From Eubacterium sp. (GTDB taxonomy: Bacteria; Bacillota; Clostridia; Lachnospirales; Lachnospiraceae): 64,000 bases of DNA. The translations under genes were made by a program, and so were the position numbers. Location: positions 31,616 to 95,615 of the forward strand of contig JAETSX010000017.1 of the NCBI GenBank assembly GCA_021769425.1, read 5' to 3'. Below, one piece after another: positions 36,425-44,851 of the stretch. The notes beneath the pieces were generated by a model. It had not been told where the DNA came from. It searched no databases and worked only from the letters and a program-made list of their open reading frames with translations. Every line of letters begins with the position of its first letter. Positions within the stretch are counted from its first letter, which is position 1.

Positions 36425-36687
36425 ATAGATGGCAAATTTTTCAAAGCGGCGCGTGCCGGTACACATAAAGAATGTCTTCTGGCGAGATGGCAGGTGGCAC
36501 GAGGTGTCGCGTGCCGAACCGCATTATAAGGAGGGGAGGGAGGAAACATTATCAGCCATTGAAAATTAGTATACCATGAATTGCTCCGCGGTGACATGGT
36601 AACTTATGCGCACTTCGGCGCGTAAAATATCTAACAATATTTTACCTTACAGGTGTAAAAATCATGAAAAGAAAGGAATGGTAAACA
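36425..36687 (+). other. Long 5' leader with hairpins before the secreted-protein genes
   Basis: The leader holds a partial direct repeat (GCGCGTGCCG near 36449 and TCGCGTGCCG near 36507), a GC-rich hairpin with an ACTTCG loop (about 36604-36625), and a perfect GTAAAATAT/ATATTTTAC hairpin (36622-36630 with 36637-36645). No convincing gene is present. No known riboswitch is recognised. Confidence 0.4.
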
Positions 36688-37422
36688 ATGAAATTTAGAA
36701 AAATTATATTGTCTTTATTAACAGCAGCTTTGATGGGAACAGCAGCAATGCCTGCATATGCAGCAGATATATCCGCTGGGGAATATTCAGGTAGAGAATA
36801 TAGCGAAGATTGTGCCGCAGAAGATGAAGTGGCAGTAGAAGAATATATGGAGGAAGGAGATGAGGTGGCAGTAGAAGAATATATGCAGGAAGAAGATGAA
36901 GTGGCAGTAGAACAGATGGGATATGTGGCAGATAAAAGCGAGCAGGAGATGTCAGCAGAAACTAGGAACGCGATGCAGGATAACAGTATGGCATTAATAT
37001 TAAAAGAGACTAAATCAATGAAGTTAGTTTCTTCTAAAGTTTATGACATAGATAATGAAGTTGCAGCTGAAGTAAATGACTACGAGTCACGTTCCGTTTC
37101 AAAAAAAGCAGCTCCAATAGTCAGCACTGTAGAACATAGCCGTACATTCAGGATTTACAGAAAAAAGGATAATGCGACATATGTGCAGTGGGTGTTAAGA
37201 GGGGTATTTGAGTATAATGGAAAAACAAGCCGCTGCAAGGATACAAGCATGAGGTGCTATAATAATGCACCTGGAACTTACCAAGTTACATCAAGAACAA
37301 GTTATAAATCGGGAATGTATGCAGTAGGGAATTGCCGGGCAGTCAATAAGAAAACAGGAAAAGCCTACGCAAAAATGCTTAGGTTTGGAGTAACGGCAGC
37401 GGGAAAAGTGGTAAATAGGTAA
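36688..37422 (+). CDS. Secreted protein with acidic DEVAVEEYM repeats, function unknown
   Basis: The 244-residue protein has a clear signal peptide (LTAALMGTAAMPAYAAD). It is followed by three copies of an acidic 12-residue repeat (EVAVEEYMEEGD, EVAVEEYMQEED, EVAVEQMG) at about residues 46-80. The C-terminal 100 residues are basic and carry cysteines and aromatic residues (SRTFRIYRKKDNATYVQWVL, CKDTSMRCYNNAPGTYQVT). It could be a pro-protein in which the acidic part shields the basic part. It is the first gene after the predicted ECF promoter. Confidence 0.75.
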   Translation: MKFRKIILSLLTAALMGTAAMPAYAADISAGEYSGREYSEDCAAEDEVAVEEYMEEGDEVAVEEYMQEEDEVAVEQMGYVADKSEQEMSAETRNAMQDNSMALILKETKSMKLVSSKVYDIDNEVAAEVNDYESRSVSKKAAPIVSTVEHSRTFRIYRKKDNATYVQWVLRGVFEYNGKTSRCKDTSMRCYNNAPGTYQVTSRTSYKSGMYAVGNCRAVNKKTGKAYAKMLRFGVTAAGKVVNR

Positions 37423-37467
37423 AAAGCATAGATTCTGGTAGAGAAATAAGATGAAAGAGAGGATGTC

Positions 37468-38283
37468 ATGAATAAAATATTAAAAAGAATTGGAATGTTT
37501 GTTATAAGTGGTGTTATTGCGGTAAGTGCATCCGTTATGCCAACAATGGCAGCACACAAGGAAACAGACATGGTAACTTATGATGGGAGAAGTTTTAAAA
37601 AAGATATACTATCACAAGAAACAGTTGAGTGGATTGAGTGGTATGAGGGATTATCGGATGAAAATAAGGATATGGTAAGCTATGAGCCTTTGGAATTTTC
37701 CCCCAAATTACTGATTCGCTCAAGTTCGACAGATACAGTAGATGCCCTTGGACAGGAAGAAGATTCTACTGGTATAATGTCTAGGGCAGCATCTCTACTT
37801 CCAACCAGTGGGTATGAGCCTTCCTATAATCCCAAATACTGGAACAAAGATGGTAATATCCGTCGGGCAAATTGTTACGCTTATGCAATGGATGTACTAA
37901 AAAGAACAGAAGGCAAATTGCAGCCTGGCAGTCTGGCAGGGAAACAATATAAATCATTAACAAAGACTTCTATTATTACTGCGGTAAAAGCGGATGGACC
38001 TTTTTTGGGAAGTGGTCGTTCGATTAGAGCGGCAAATCGTACTGAAAAACCCGGAAAAAATGAGTACAAAGTAGCCTTAGTCATTGCGCCTAAAAAGGAT
38101 TATCATTGGTATATACAGAATAAGAATGGTTATTGGTCACATAAGCCTGGTTTTGGAAAAGCCACTAATTTGGATGCAAGTAATAAAAAAATTAAAGATC
38201 CAAAATCATGTAATAGGAATTACGGTTCTCTGAATTATTCCACATGGTGTGGATATTATATCGTTAAGTATACGGGAAAGTAA
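37468..38283 (+). CDS. Secreted protein with NCYAYA/HWY motifs, possible papain-fold cysteine hydrolase
   Basis: The 271-residue protein has a signal peptide (MFVISGVIAVSASVMPTMAA) and an N-terminal pro-like part. The conserved C-terminal domain carries RRANCYAYAMDVL, DYHWYIQNKNGYWSHKPGFG and a downstream Asp/Asn segment (LDASNKKIKDP). Cys, His and Asp/Asn in this order suggest a papain-like triad. Related NCYAYA proteins occur in bacterial and phage genomes without an established activity that I know of. It follows the repeat protein by 45 bases. Confidence 0.7.
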   Translation: MNKILKRIGMFVISGVIAVSASVMPTMAAHKETDMVTYDGRSFKKDILSQETVEWIEWYEGLSDENKDMVSYEPLEFSPKLLIRSSSTDTVDALGQEEDSTGIMSRAASLLPTSGYEPSYNPKYWNKDGNIRRANCYAYAMDVLKRTEGKLQPGSLAGKQYKSLTKTSIITAVKADGPFLGSGRSIRAANRTEKPGKNEYKVALVIAPKKDYHWYIQNKNGYWSHKPGFGKATNLDASNKKIKDPKSCNRNYGSLNYSTWCGYYIVKYTGK

Positions 38284-38284
38284 T

Positions 38285-38623
38285 ATGGAGAAAAGAAACA
38301 AGAGAAAACATATTATTGCAGTGTCAGTATCAGCATTTTCTTTAGGTATGATAATTCTTTTTATTACAATACCATCAAGAATGTATGTTGATTTTGTAAT
38401 TGCTGTAAAAGGAAAAGAAAATATTACATGGGACGATTTCTCCAGGTTTCCCCATACTGATATTGGAAGTGGGCGATATGTATATGAGTATGATTTAGTA
38501 GGAGGTTCTCATTTATATCTGAATGGTTCTGAATTAAAATCACAGCCAGAGAGTATTTATATCATTAACAGATATGGGACAAAAACTCTTATAAAGAGTG
38601 ATATGGATAGAAATTTGAATTGA
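38285..38623 (+). CDS. Small membrane-anchored protein, function unknown
   Basis: The ATG at 38285 lies two bases after the previous stop and gives 112 residues. A basic start (MEKRNKRKH) and one hydrophobic helix (IIAVSVSAFSLGMIILFITI) are followed by an outside domain of about 80 residues (DIGSGRYVYEYDLVGGSHLY). The tight spacing suggests it works with the preceding secreted protein, perhaps as an immunity or inhibitor protein, but this is only positional. Confidence 0.65.
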   Translation: MEKRNKRKHIIAVSVSAFSLGMIILFITIPSRMYVDFVIAVKGKENITWDDFSRFPHTDIGSGRYVYEYDLVGGSHLYLNGSELKSQPESIYIINRYGTKTLIKSDMDRNLN

Positions 38624-38834
38624 AGAAAGAATTTAAAAAGCTGGTAATAGGATTTAGAGGGGGCATTCTTCTGAACCTGGGGGATGCCCTTCCTTTACTT
38701 TGCTAGGAGGAGACAAGCCTGTTAGCCGAAAGAGTGGATAATGAAAAATACACAGACGCAAGCAGGAAAAATGGTAAGTAAAAGAACATAAATTTTCATG
38801 GGAAAATCAACTAAAAAAATTAAATTTAAGGAGT

Positions 38835-40319
38835 ATGAATGAATATGAAACTAAAGAAAAAAGATTTTTAGGTGTTTTATCAATGGTTATCTGCCTTTCG
38901 TTATTAGGCAATATTCCGGCATATGCGGCTGGAAAGACAGTAGAGGCTTTTAAAAACAATACTTATGAAGGAACGTCTGATTGCAAAAAATTTGTTAATG
39001 GTATAAAGCAACAGGTTCCTTCTTACAAAAGTACGTTAAAACAGAAAACAGGGATTTCTCTAAAGAGTTTTAAAGGAAAAACAAAAGCAATAAAATATTG
39101 GGCAAGTCATGGGAGTTCAACCGGTCGGTTATGGGGTTCTGCAAGCGGCGTGGATTTTAATATCCATGATATTGCAAATTTCAAATGGTCAGGGAAAAAT
39201 TTGGAATTTGTTTTTTTGGCTGCCTGCTACCAATTGTCAGGAGATAAAAATCGTGGGAAATATGCAAATGCCATGATAGGAAATAAAGCGGTAAGAGTGA
39301 TTTGCGGTTACCATGAAAAAGCTCCTGGAGCGGGAACAAATAAAGATGGGGCAGTGGTAGATAATTTTATGTCATATGCTAAAACTGGCGAGTCAGTCAA
39401 AAGTTCATGGATTCTTGCGAATAAAAAATATGGAAATAACAACTATCTGGTTTTAACCCATAAAGGGAATGTACAATATTCCAGATTTGAAGGATTTCCG
39501 GGAAATACATATTCCCGCCCTGGAGCCGGTTCAACTACAATCCTCCGCTTTTCGTCTGCAAAACCAAATGGAGTGACACAGCCGAGAAATTTATCAGCAA
39601 ATTTAAAACTTGGCGGAGAAACAGATGGTATAGATATTGCAATACCGAATTATGCAATCAAGGCTACAGATGTTGATGTCAGTGTGAAAGGAGATATGGA
39701 CGTAACGGTCTTATCTGATGATGGCGGAACAACAACTTTAAATGGAGAGGTAAAGGACCAGGGTGTGGAAATCACAGCAGATGAGGCAGAAGATAAATCC
39801 GCTGAATGGATAAATCAGGCATTTGAAGGCGTAAATTTTACAGATTTTAATAATGGTAACTTAGAATTACGGGAGATTGTAGCGGCTGAGGTGGATTTGG
39901 ATGGCAATTCTCAGAATGAAGTGGAAGAAACAGTGGCATATGACGTAACATATGAGTACACATTTGACGGTATTCCGGTAAAGGGCGATTTTTACAGTGC
40001 AATTGTAGATGATACAGGCGTTGTTTCAAGCATGGTAAACCATAATGAATATGAGATTATTCCGTCTCAAAGAACAGTGCAATTGTCTTTAGAAGATGCG
40101 TTAAAAGCGCTGGAAAATGAGGTGAAAGGCAGCGGGGGATTGAGGATATCGACATTTGCTGCAGAGGATGCTGTAATGCCAGAGGCATTGGATGTTAATG
40201 TTGCGTTTTGTGATAGTGATAATGATGGAATATTTGAACCGTCCTATATTTTTGATTTAACAGACGGCAGTTCCTATCAGGTCAACAGCATGACAGGTGA
40301 ATGTTTAAGTAATGATTAG
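38835..40319 (+). CDS. Secreted protein with caspase-like His/Cys motifs and PepSY-like tail
   Basis: The frame gives 494 residues with a signal peptide (FLGVLSMVICLSLLGNIPAY). A domain with KYWASHGSSTGRLWG and LEFVFLAACYQLSGD (His and Cys spaced as in clan CD caspase/gingipain-like folds) spans about residues 60-200. A C-terminal part resembles PepSY/YcdB modules (VTYEYTFDGIPVKGDFYSAI). The ribosome site AAGGAG (38828-38833) is only one base from this ATG but ideally placed for ATGs at 38839 or 38845 in another frame. That frame would give a classic lysine-rich signal start but ends at 38871, just after a run of six A. The true start or a frameshift is therefore uncertain. Confidence 0.7.
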   Translation: MNEYETKEKRFLGVLSMVICLSLLGNIPAYAAGKTVEAFKNNTYEGTSDCKKFVNGIKQQVPSYKSTLKQKTGISLKSFKGKTKAIKYWASHGSSTGRLWGSASGVDFNIHDIANFKWSGKNLEFVFLAACYQLSGDKNRGKYANAMIGNKAVRVICGYHEKAPGAGTNKDGAVVDNFMSYAKTGESVKSSWILANKKYGNNNYLVLTHKGNVQYSRFEGFPGNTYSRPGAGSTTILRFSSAKPNGVTQPRNLSANLKLGGETDGIDIAIPNYAIKATDVDVSVKGDMDVTVLSDDGGTTTLNGEVKDQGVEITADEAEDKSAEWINQAFEGVNFTDFNNGNLELREIVAAEVDLDGNSQNEVEETVAYDVTYEYTFDGIPVKGDFYSAIVDDTGVVSSMVNHNEYEIIPSQRTVQLSLEDALKALENEVKGSGGLRISTFAAEDAVMPEALDVNVAFCDSDNDGIFEPSYIFDLTDGSSYQVNSMTGECLSND

Positions 40320-40339
40320 AGTATTTATGGAGGATAGAT

Positions 40340-41380
40340 ATGAAGGTGCAAAAAAAAGCTCTGGTTTTAGTGGTTCTTTTTATTCTGAGTGTTTCCATAT
40401 ATGCGTGTGGGAAGGATAATCCGTCTTTGCAGCAGGAAGATTTAAAAATGATAAGTCCTGCGAAAGAAAATGAGGAAGGCAGGCAGGAAGATTTAATAGA
40501 AAAAGAAGACGGGAAAGACAAACAGGAAGATTTGGCAGAGAAAGAGGGAGATAAAGAAGGCAGCCAGAAACAGCCGGTGGGAGATATACCGGAATTTTTA
40601 GAAAACTACTTTGAATTTGGAACATATTCAAAAAAGATAAGAATCCCAAATGCGGACAATATGGAATATGTTGCCATTACGGAGGAAAACCGGATAGAAA
40701 TACCGGAATGCAATGTACTTTCAATCCTTTTCAATACTCTTTATAATGACATTGTTTTGTATGAAGGTTCCCCCGAAGAAATTAAGGATTTCTTCGGGGA
40801 AATCCAAAAATTAGAGTTTCAGAAGGAAAAAGAATATGTGGATACTTTGCCGTTAAATGCAGACTGTGTATTTGAGGCGGACAGTATCATGGTAAATGGG
40901 CATAGCAATTACATAAGAATACACATTAGAAGTTTTAGTGACGGTATGCATTATTTTGATATTCATCAGGAAAATCAGGAAGTTATTTATGCATCTGCAA
41001 AATCAGAATCTCTGTTGGACATGGTAAAGACGATGGCAGGATTAAAAAGCATAGATATAAACAAATCTGAAGGAATTGAAAAATTAGAGGCATTTATAGA
41101 TAATGTATGGCAGCCGCTTGATGAAGAAAAAAAAGAGCTGTTCCAATTTATCATCAAAGAAAAGGTGGAAAAGATAAAGAATTATTCCGGTGGGTGTCCT
41201 TTCGAATATAAGTTAAAAGCAACTTTGCATGATGGTGAAACAGTAGATATTTATTATGCATCGGATAGCTGTGGCGCATTGGTAATCGGGGATTCTACTT
41301 ATGAAGTAGAATTAGCGCCGGAAGAAGGGGAAGAATTTAAATATAGGAATCAGTTGGCAGATTTTTTTGGAAAACCGTAA
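40340..41380 (+). CDS. Lipoprotein, function unknown
   Basis: The 346-residue protein has a lipoprotein signal with the lipobox VSIYACG near residue 23. An acidic repeat-like spacer follows (RQEDLIEKEDGKD, KQEDLAEKEGDKE). The rest, about 260 residues, is a soluble domain without recognised motifs (DIPEFLENYFEFGTY, DCVFEADSIMVNGHSNYIR). It starts 20 bases after the caspase-like gene and is probably in the same operon. Confidence 0.75.
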   Translation: MKVQKKALVLVVLFILSVSIYACGKDNPSLQQEDLKMISPAKENEEGRQEDLIEKEDGKDKQEDLAEKEGDKEGSQKQPVGDIPEFLENYFEFGTYSKKIRIPNADNMEYVAITEENRIEIPECNVLSILFNTLYNDIVLYEGSPEEIKDFFGEIQKLEFQKEKEYVDTLPLNADCVFEADSIMVNGHSNYIRIHIRSFSDGMHYFDIHQENQEVIYASAKSESLLDMVKTMAGLKSIDINKSEGIEKLEAFIDNVWQPLDEEKKELFQFIIKEKVEKIKNYSGGCPFEYKLKATLHDGETVDIYYASDSCGALVIGDSTYEVELAPEEGEEFKYRNQLADFFGKP

Positions 41381-41477
41381 ATCAATTTGTTTATCAGTTT
41401 TCTCTCGTTCAATCTTGGAAAACCAGCCATGAAAATTTAGAAGAAGTATTTTATATGTATCATTTTCAAATAGCAGG

Positions 41478-41506
41478 CTGACTTATGAAAAGGGGTGCGG
41501 TATAAT
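41478..41506 (+). promoter_or_regulatory. Candidate housekeeping promoter
   Basis: CTGACT (41478-41483) and TATAAT (41501-41506) are 17 bases apart, 64 bases before the transglutaminase-like gene. The boxes fit sigma-A and differ from the ECF boxes upstream. Confidence 0.55.
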
Positions 41507-41569
41507 TAAAGCAAATAAAGAGAGCATGATATTTTTATCATATCATTGATTCATAAGGGGGAAGATGCT

Positions 41570-42622
41570 ATGAGAAGAAAACATATGGTTATTATTATCT
41601 TTGCATTGGCAATTATGCTGTTACTGCCCGGCATGACGGCAGAGGCAAAAGCAAATCCTAAATTGGCGGCAAAGACAAAGGTTATGAAAACAGGGCAGAC
41701 TTATCGGCTGGAATTAAAAGGTGTGTCCCGCAAAGCGAAAGTGAAATGGAAAACTGATAAGAAATCAGTGGTTTCCATCGCAAAGAAAAAAGGAAACATT
41801 GTTACCCTCAAAGCAAGGAAAAAGGGAACGGCAGTGGTTACGGCCACATATAAGAAAAAGAAATATAAGTGCAGAATTACGGTCAGGGAAAAGAAAAAGC
41901 AGGCAGCAGACAATCCGGTATTAAACAGCAGCAATGTGACACTGCATTATCTTCCTGAGGAATATAAAGATTACATAACCTATGACCGCAGCCATATGAG
42001 GGAATACCGTTTCCGGGTGTCCGGGACAAAGAAAGAAGTAAGGGAATGGAAGATAACCGGTAAGAATGCAGATTATTTCAGCATTACAGAGTATGGGCTG
42101 CTACGAATAGATTGGGAGCCGGCTTACATTGAGCCGTGTGTAAAGGCAACGGTAACCGCTGTCCTTGAGGATGGGAGAAAACTGACAGCGGCAGTAAGGG
42201 CATATTCCGAGCTGAATATATACATAGATACGATATTTACGGATTTTGAGAAACAGTATATTACTCCCTCCATGACAGAAAAGGAAAAAGCAGAAAAGGC
42301 GGCATGGTATATCAGCATAACTTCTGATTATGAATTATATAACAGTAATTGGTTTGACATATTTATCAAAGGGAAAGGGGACTGTTATGCAAGCCGTTAT
42401 GCTGTGCAGTATATGTGCAGCCATATGGGAATCAAAGCCCTTGTCTGTAGGAATTATGATGCGCATGGGCAGACGCTGGTTTTTGCGGATGGGAAGTTTT
42501 ATATGGTAATTACAGGCTATAACGAGCCAAAACCGCGGAGTTATACAATGTATGAAATCAGCGGGGAGGCATTGAGTAAAGTGGCAGAGGAAAATCTGAT
42601 AGATTTGAATTATTTTTATTGA
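41570..42622 (+). CDS. Secreted Ig-like and transglutaminase-like protein
   Basis: The ATG at 41570 has a G-rich ribosome site and yields 350 residues with a signal peptide (IIFALAIMLLLPGMTAEAKA). Residues about 25-115 form a bacterial Ig-like (Big2-type) domain rich in lysine (AKVKWKTDKKSVVSIAKKKG). The C-terminal part, about 240-350, has the transglutaminase-like core: GKGDCYASRYAVQYMCSHMG with the likely nucleophile Cys, then AHGQTLVFADGKFYMVI with His and Asp. It may crosslink or cut surface proteins. Confidence 0.8.
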   Translation: MRRKHMVIIIFALAIMLLLPGMTAEAKANPKLAAKTKVMKTGQTYRLELKGVSRKAKVKWKTDKKSVVSIAKKKGNIVTLKARKKGTAVVTATYKKKKYKCRITVREKKKQAADNPVLNSSNVTLHYLPEEYKDYITYDRSHMREYRFRVSGTKKEVREWKITGKNADYFSITEYGLLRIDWEPAYIEPCVKATVTAVLEDGRKLTAAVRAYSELNIYIDTIFTDFEKQYITPSMTEKEKAEKAAWYISITSDYELYNSNWFDIFIKGKGDCYASRYAVQYMCSHMGIKALVCRNYDAHGQTLVFADGKFYMVITGYNEPKPRSYTMYEISGEALSKVAEENLIDLNYFY

Positions 42623-42665
42623 TGGCAGATTTTAACAAGGTCGATAAAAGAGAGCCAGAATGAAT

Positions 42666-42709
42666 AAAAGGGATATTCCAAATAATGTTGCATTGGAATA
42701 TCCCTTTTT
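42666..42709. terminator. Bidirectional terminator
   Basis: A 16-base perfect stem, AAAAGGGATATTCCAA with its complement (about 42693-42708), has A and T tracts on both sides. It lies between the converging transglutaminase-like gene and the minus-strand gene at 42739 and can serve both. Confidence 0.85.
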
Positions 42710-42738
42710 ATCGTAAAGTGAATGCAGCTGAGAAAAAA

Positions 42739-43326
42739 TTATTTATCGTATCTTAGGCTTTTCAGCATTTCTTTTATGTCTCTCAAGCCAGAAGAATCGG
42801 AATGTTCTATCACAGCGGAAAGGTATTCTTCATATTCCTTATCGGTAAGAATATCCAAATTTTTTAAATTTAGTATGCCGAGGGCTACAAGCATAAAACC
42901 TGGATTTTTCTTTTCCCACAAATTTAAAAAGGTTTTATTATCAGCGATGGCATTGACTGTAATAGAAAACCTCTGACCATCTGGGGATTTGACAAATAAA
43001 GTGTCAGCTTCATTGCAGAGATATATATCAAAAAACAGTGAATTGTGTTTGTTAAAAATTTCAAATAGCCAGTTTTTCAATCCATCTTTATCCATAGTCT
43101 TTTCCATTTGTTTCATACCGTCTTCTGGCATACTATGAACATATTTGGAAGTTTCGGATTGGAATTTCTGGCATTCTTCCTCTGTTATAATTTCCCAATC
43201 TAATAGTTTGAGTAAAGCAATTTCTATATACACAGAATGCGGATTTCCCCTATACCATTGTAATAAGACTTGCTCGTCATCACTTAAATCTTCATAATAT
43301 AAAGTTTTTGTCTCGTTTCTTTCCAT
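42739..43326 (-). CDS. Unknown protein, paralogue of the gene at 44852 with an extra N-terminal domain
   Basis: The 195-residue acidic protein has no membrane segment. Its C-terminal 110 residues (DKDGLKNWLFEIFNKHNSLF, DTLFVKSPDGQRFSITVNAI, NPGFMLVALGILNLKNLDIL) align closely by eye with the whole 114-residue product of the gene at 44852. The N-terminal 80 residues are unique. AAAGGAAC upstream gives an acceptable ribosome site. The two paralogues flank a set of duplicated small regulators. Function is unknown. Confidence 0.7.
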   Translation of the reverse strand: MERNETKTLYYEDLSDDEQVLLQWYRGNPHSVYIEIALLKLLDWEIITEEECQKFQSETSKYVHSMPEDGMKQMEKTMDKDGLKNWLFEIFNKHNSLFFDIYLCNEADTLFVKSPDGQRFSITVNAIADNKTFLNLWEKKNPGFMLVALGILNLKNLDILTDKEYEEYLSAVIEHSDSSGLRDIKEMLKSLRYDK

Positions 43327-43438
43327 AATAGAATGTTCCTTTCTGAAATAGTATAAAAGATATTATAAAACATAATATATTTATAATATTTTAGCACAAC
43401 ATAAAATATATTACAATAATGGATAAGAGGTGATAAAA

Positions 43439-43612
43439 ATGTTTAGTCTAAAAAGGGAATATACAGAATATGAGAACAAATCATTGCGATTGCCTAGTGT
43501 TTTAATAGAAAGGGTTCAAGCATTGGCAAACGAAAATGAAATGTCGTTTAATAAAGTTGTCATCCGCTGTATTGAATATGCGCTGGAAAATAGTGAAAAC
43601 AATGTCAGATAG
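43439..43612 (+). CDS. Arc-like ribbon-helix-helix regulator, copy 1
   Basis: The ATG at 43439 follows AGAGGTG and gives 57 residues. KSLRLPSVLIERVQALANEN and MSFNKVVIRCIEYAL are a typical Arc/MetJ-fold strand plus two helices. A second copy 291 bases downstream is almost the same in protein and in its ribosome-site region, so this is a tandem duplication. Operators are likely in the AT-rich flanks. Confidence 0.75.
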   Translation: MFSLKREYTEYENKSLRLPSVLIERVQALANENEMSFNKVVIRCIEYALENSENNVR

Positions 43613-43729
43613 ATTCCAATCTGTTTGTTGTTATAAAAATAATATAAATTATATTATGAAATACAATATAAAAGTAACATTTTATCATACTGTATTTTAC
43701 ATTACAATAGAAAATAAGAGGTGATAAAA

Positions 43730-43915
43730 ATGTTTAAGCTAAAAAGGGAATATACAGAATATGAGAACAAATCATTAAGATTACCGAAAGATTTAATAGA
43801 AAAGGTGCAGGCATTGGCAAATGAAAATCAAATGTCATTTAATAAAGTAGTTATTCAGTGTATTGAATATGCATTGGGAAATATGGAACGTAACGTGGAT
43901 AATCAAGAAAAATAG
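43730..43915 (+). CDS. Arc-like ribbon-helix-helix regulator, copy 2
   Basis: The 61-residue protein differs from copy 1 mainly at the ends (KLKREYTEYENKSLRLPKDL, MSFNKVVIQCIEYALGNME). The shared upstream segment includes TTACAAT and AAGAGGTGATAAAAATG. The copies have diverged enough to form heterodimers or to bind different operators. Confidence 0.75.
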   Translation: MFKLKREYTEYENKSLRLPKDLIEKVQALANENQMSFNKVVIQCIEYALGNMERNVDNQEK

Positions 43916-44090
43916 AGGCAATAAATTTATAAGGTTTGATGAAATAATGAATTAGTAATTAAGGGATATTCTAACAAAATGTGTTGGAACATCCCTTTTC
44001 TATCATGGTATTTTTTAGAATCCACACTGATTATCAAATATTCCGTATATATAAGTCTTTTATGTAGATTGTGGGGAAGTAGTATGGGTG

Positions 44091-44128
44091 CATAAAAATA
44101 GAGAAAGATGCTTTGAGGCGCTTTCTCT
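44091..44128 (-). terminator. Terminator of minus-strand HTH copy 1
   Basis: Read on the minus strand, GAGAAAG and CTTTCTC (44121-44127 and 44101-44107) form a stem just after the stop codon, followed by a T-rich tail (TATTTTTATG). Confidence 0.6.
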
Positions 44129-44131
44129 TAT

Positions 44132-44338
44132 CTAACAATCATCATCTATAAACTCAACTACATTATCTGCCGTACATTCTAAAATCCTGCATAATTTTTC
44201 AAGCGTATTCATGGTGATTGATTTATTACGTTTTAAATTTGTAATTGTGTATGGGCTGAAATTGTGCTTATGTATAAGGCTGTATGTCGTAACATGACGT
44301 TCCTGCATGGTTTTCCATAATGGTTCATACGAAATCAT
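44132..44338 (-). CDS. Small XRE/Cro-type HTH protein, copy 1
   Basis: The 68-residue protein is essentially one helix-turn-helix domain (LWKTMQERHVTTYSLIHKHN, SPYTITNLKRNKSITMNTLE, LCRILECTADNVVEFIDDDC). A near-identical copy with similar flanks lies 376 bases upstream on the same strand. The type is common in Firmicute mobile elements. Confidence 0.8.
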   Translation of the reverse strand: MISYEPLWKTMQERHVTTYSLIHKHNFSPYTITNLKRNKSITMNTLEKLCRILECTADNVVEFIDDDC

Positions 44339-44464
44339 AACATTTTCTCTTTCTGTTTTTTATTTTATTATCATTCAAACGAAAGCACTTGTATATTAAC
44401 AAATATTTGTCTACAACAAAGGATTCCGTATACCAGGGATTTCCGTAGTGAAAATGAGTATAAA

Positions 44465-44503
44465 TATATAAAAACAGAGAAAGATGCTTTCCGGCTCTTT
44501 CTC
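44465..44503 (-). terminator. Terminator of minus-strand HTH copy 2
   Basis: GAGAAAG/CTTTCTC (44477-44483 with 44497-44503) forms a stem, with a T-rich tail on the minus strand. The arrangement matches the terminator of copy 1, which shows that the duplication includes the 3' flank. Confidence 0.6.
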
Positions 44504-44507
44504 TTGA

Positions 44508-44714
44508 TTAACAACCATCGTCTATAAATTCAACTATATTATCTGCTGTGCAGTTTAAAATTCTGCATAATTTTTCAAGTGTATTCATGGTGATTGACTT
44601 ATTGCGTTTCAAGTTGGTAATGGTATATGGACTGAAATTGTGCTTGTATATAAGGGTATACGTTGTGACGTTTCGCTCCTGCATTGTTTTCCATAGTGGT
44701 TCATATGAAATCAT
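44508..44714 (-). CDS. Small XRE/Cro-type HTH protein, copy 2
   Basis: The start at 44714 (MISYEPLWKTMQERNVTTYT) matches the start of copy 1; an open frame to 44810 is rejected because the shared part and ribosome-site region begin here. The 68-residue HTH domain differs from copy 1 at only a handful of positions. The upstream region on the minus strand abuts the divergent gene at 44852, so it may control both. Confidence 0.8.
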   Translation of the reverse strand: MISYEPLWKTMQERNVTTYTLIYKHNFSPYTITNLKRNKSITMNTLEKLCRILNCTADNIVEFIDDGC

Positions 44715-44851
44715 AACATTTCTCTTTCTGCTTTTTATTTTATTATCATTCAAATGAAAGTGCTTGCATATTAACAAATATTTGTCTATAATGGATTTAG
44801 ATATTAACAAAAATATGTCTATAAAATACTGGAAAGGGAAAACGAATCGTT

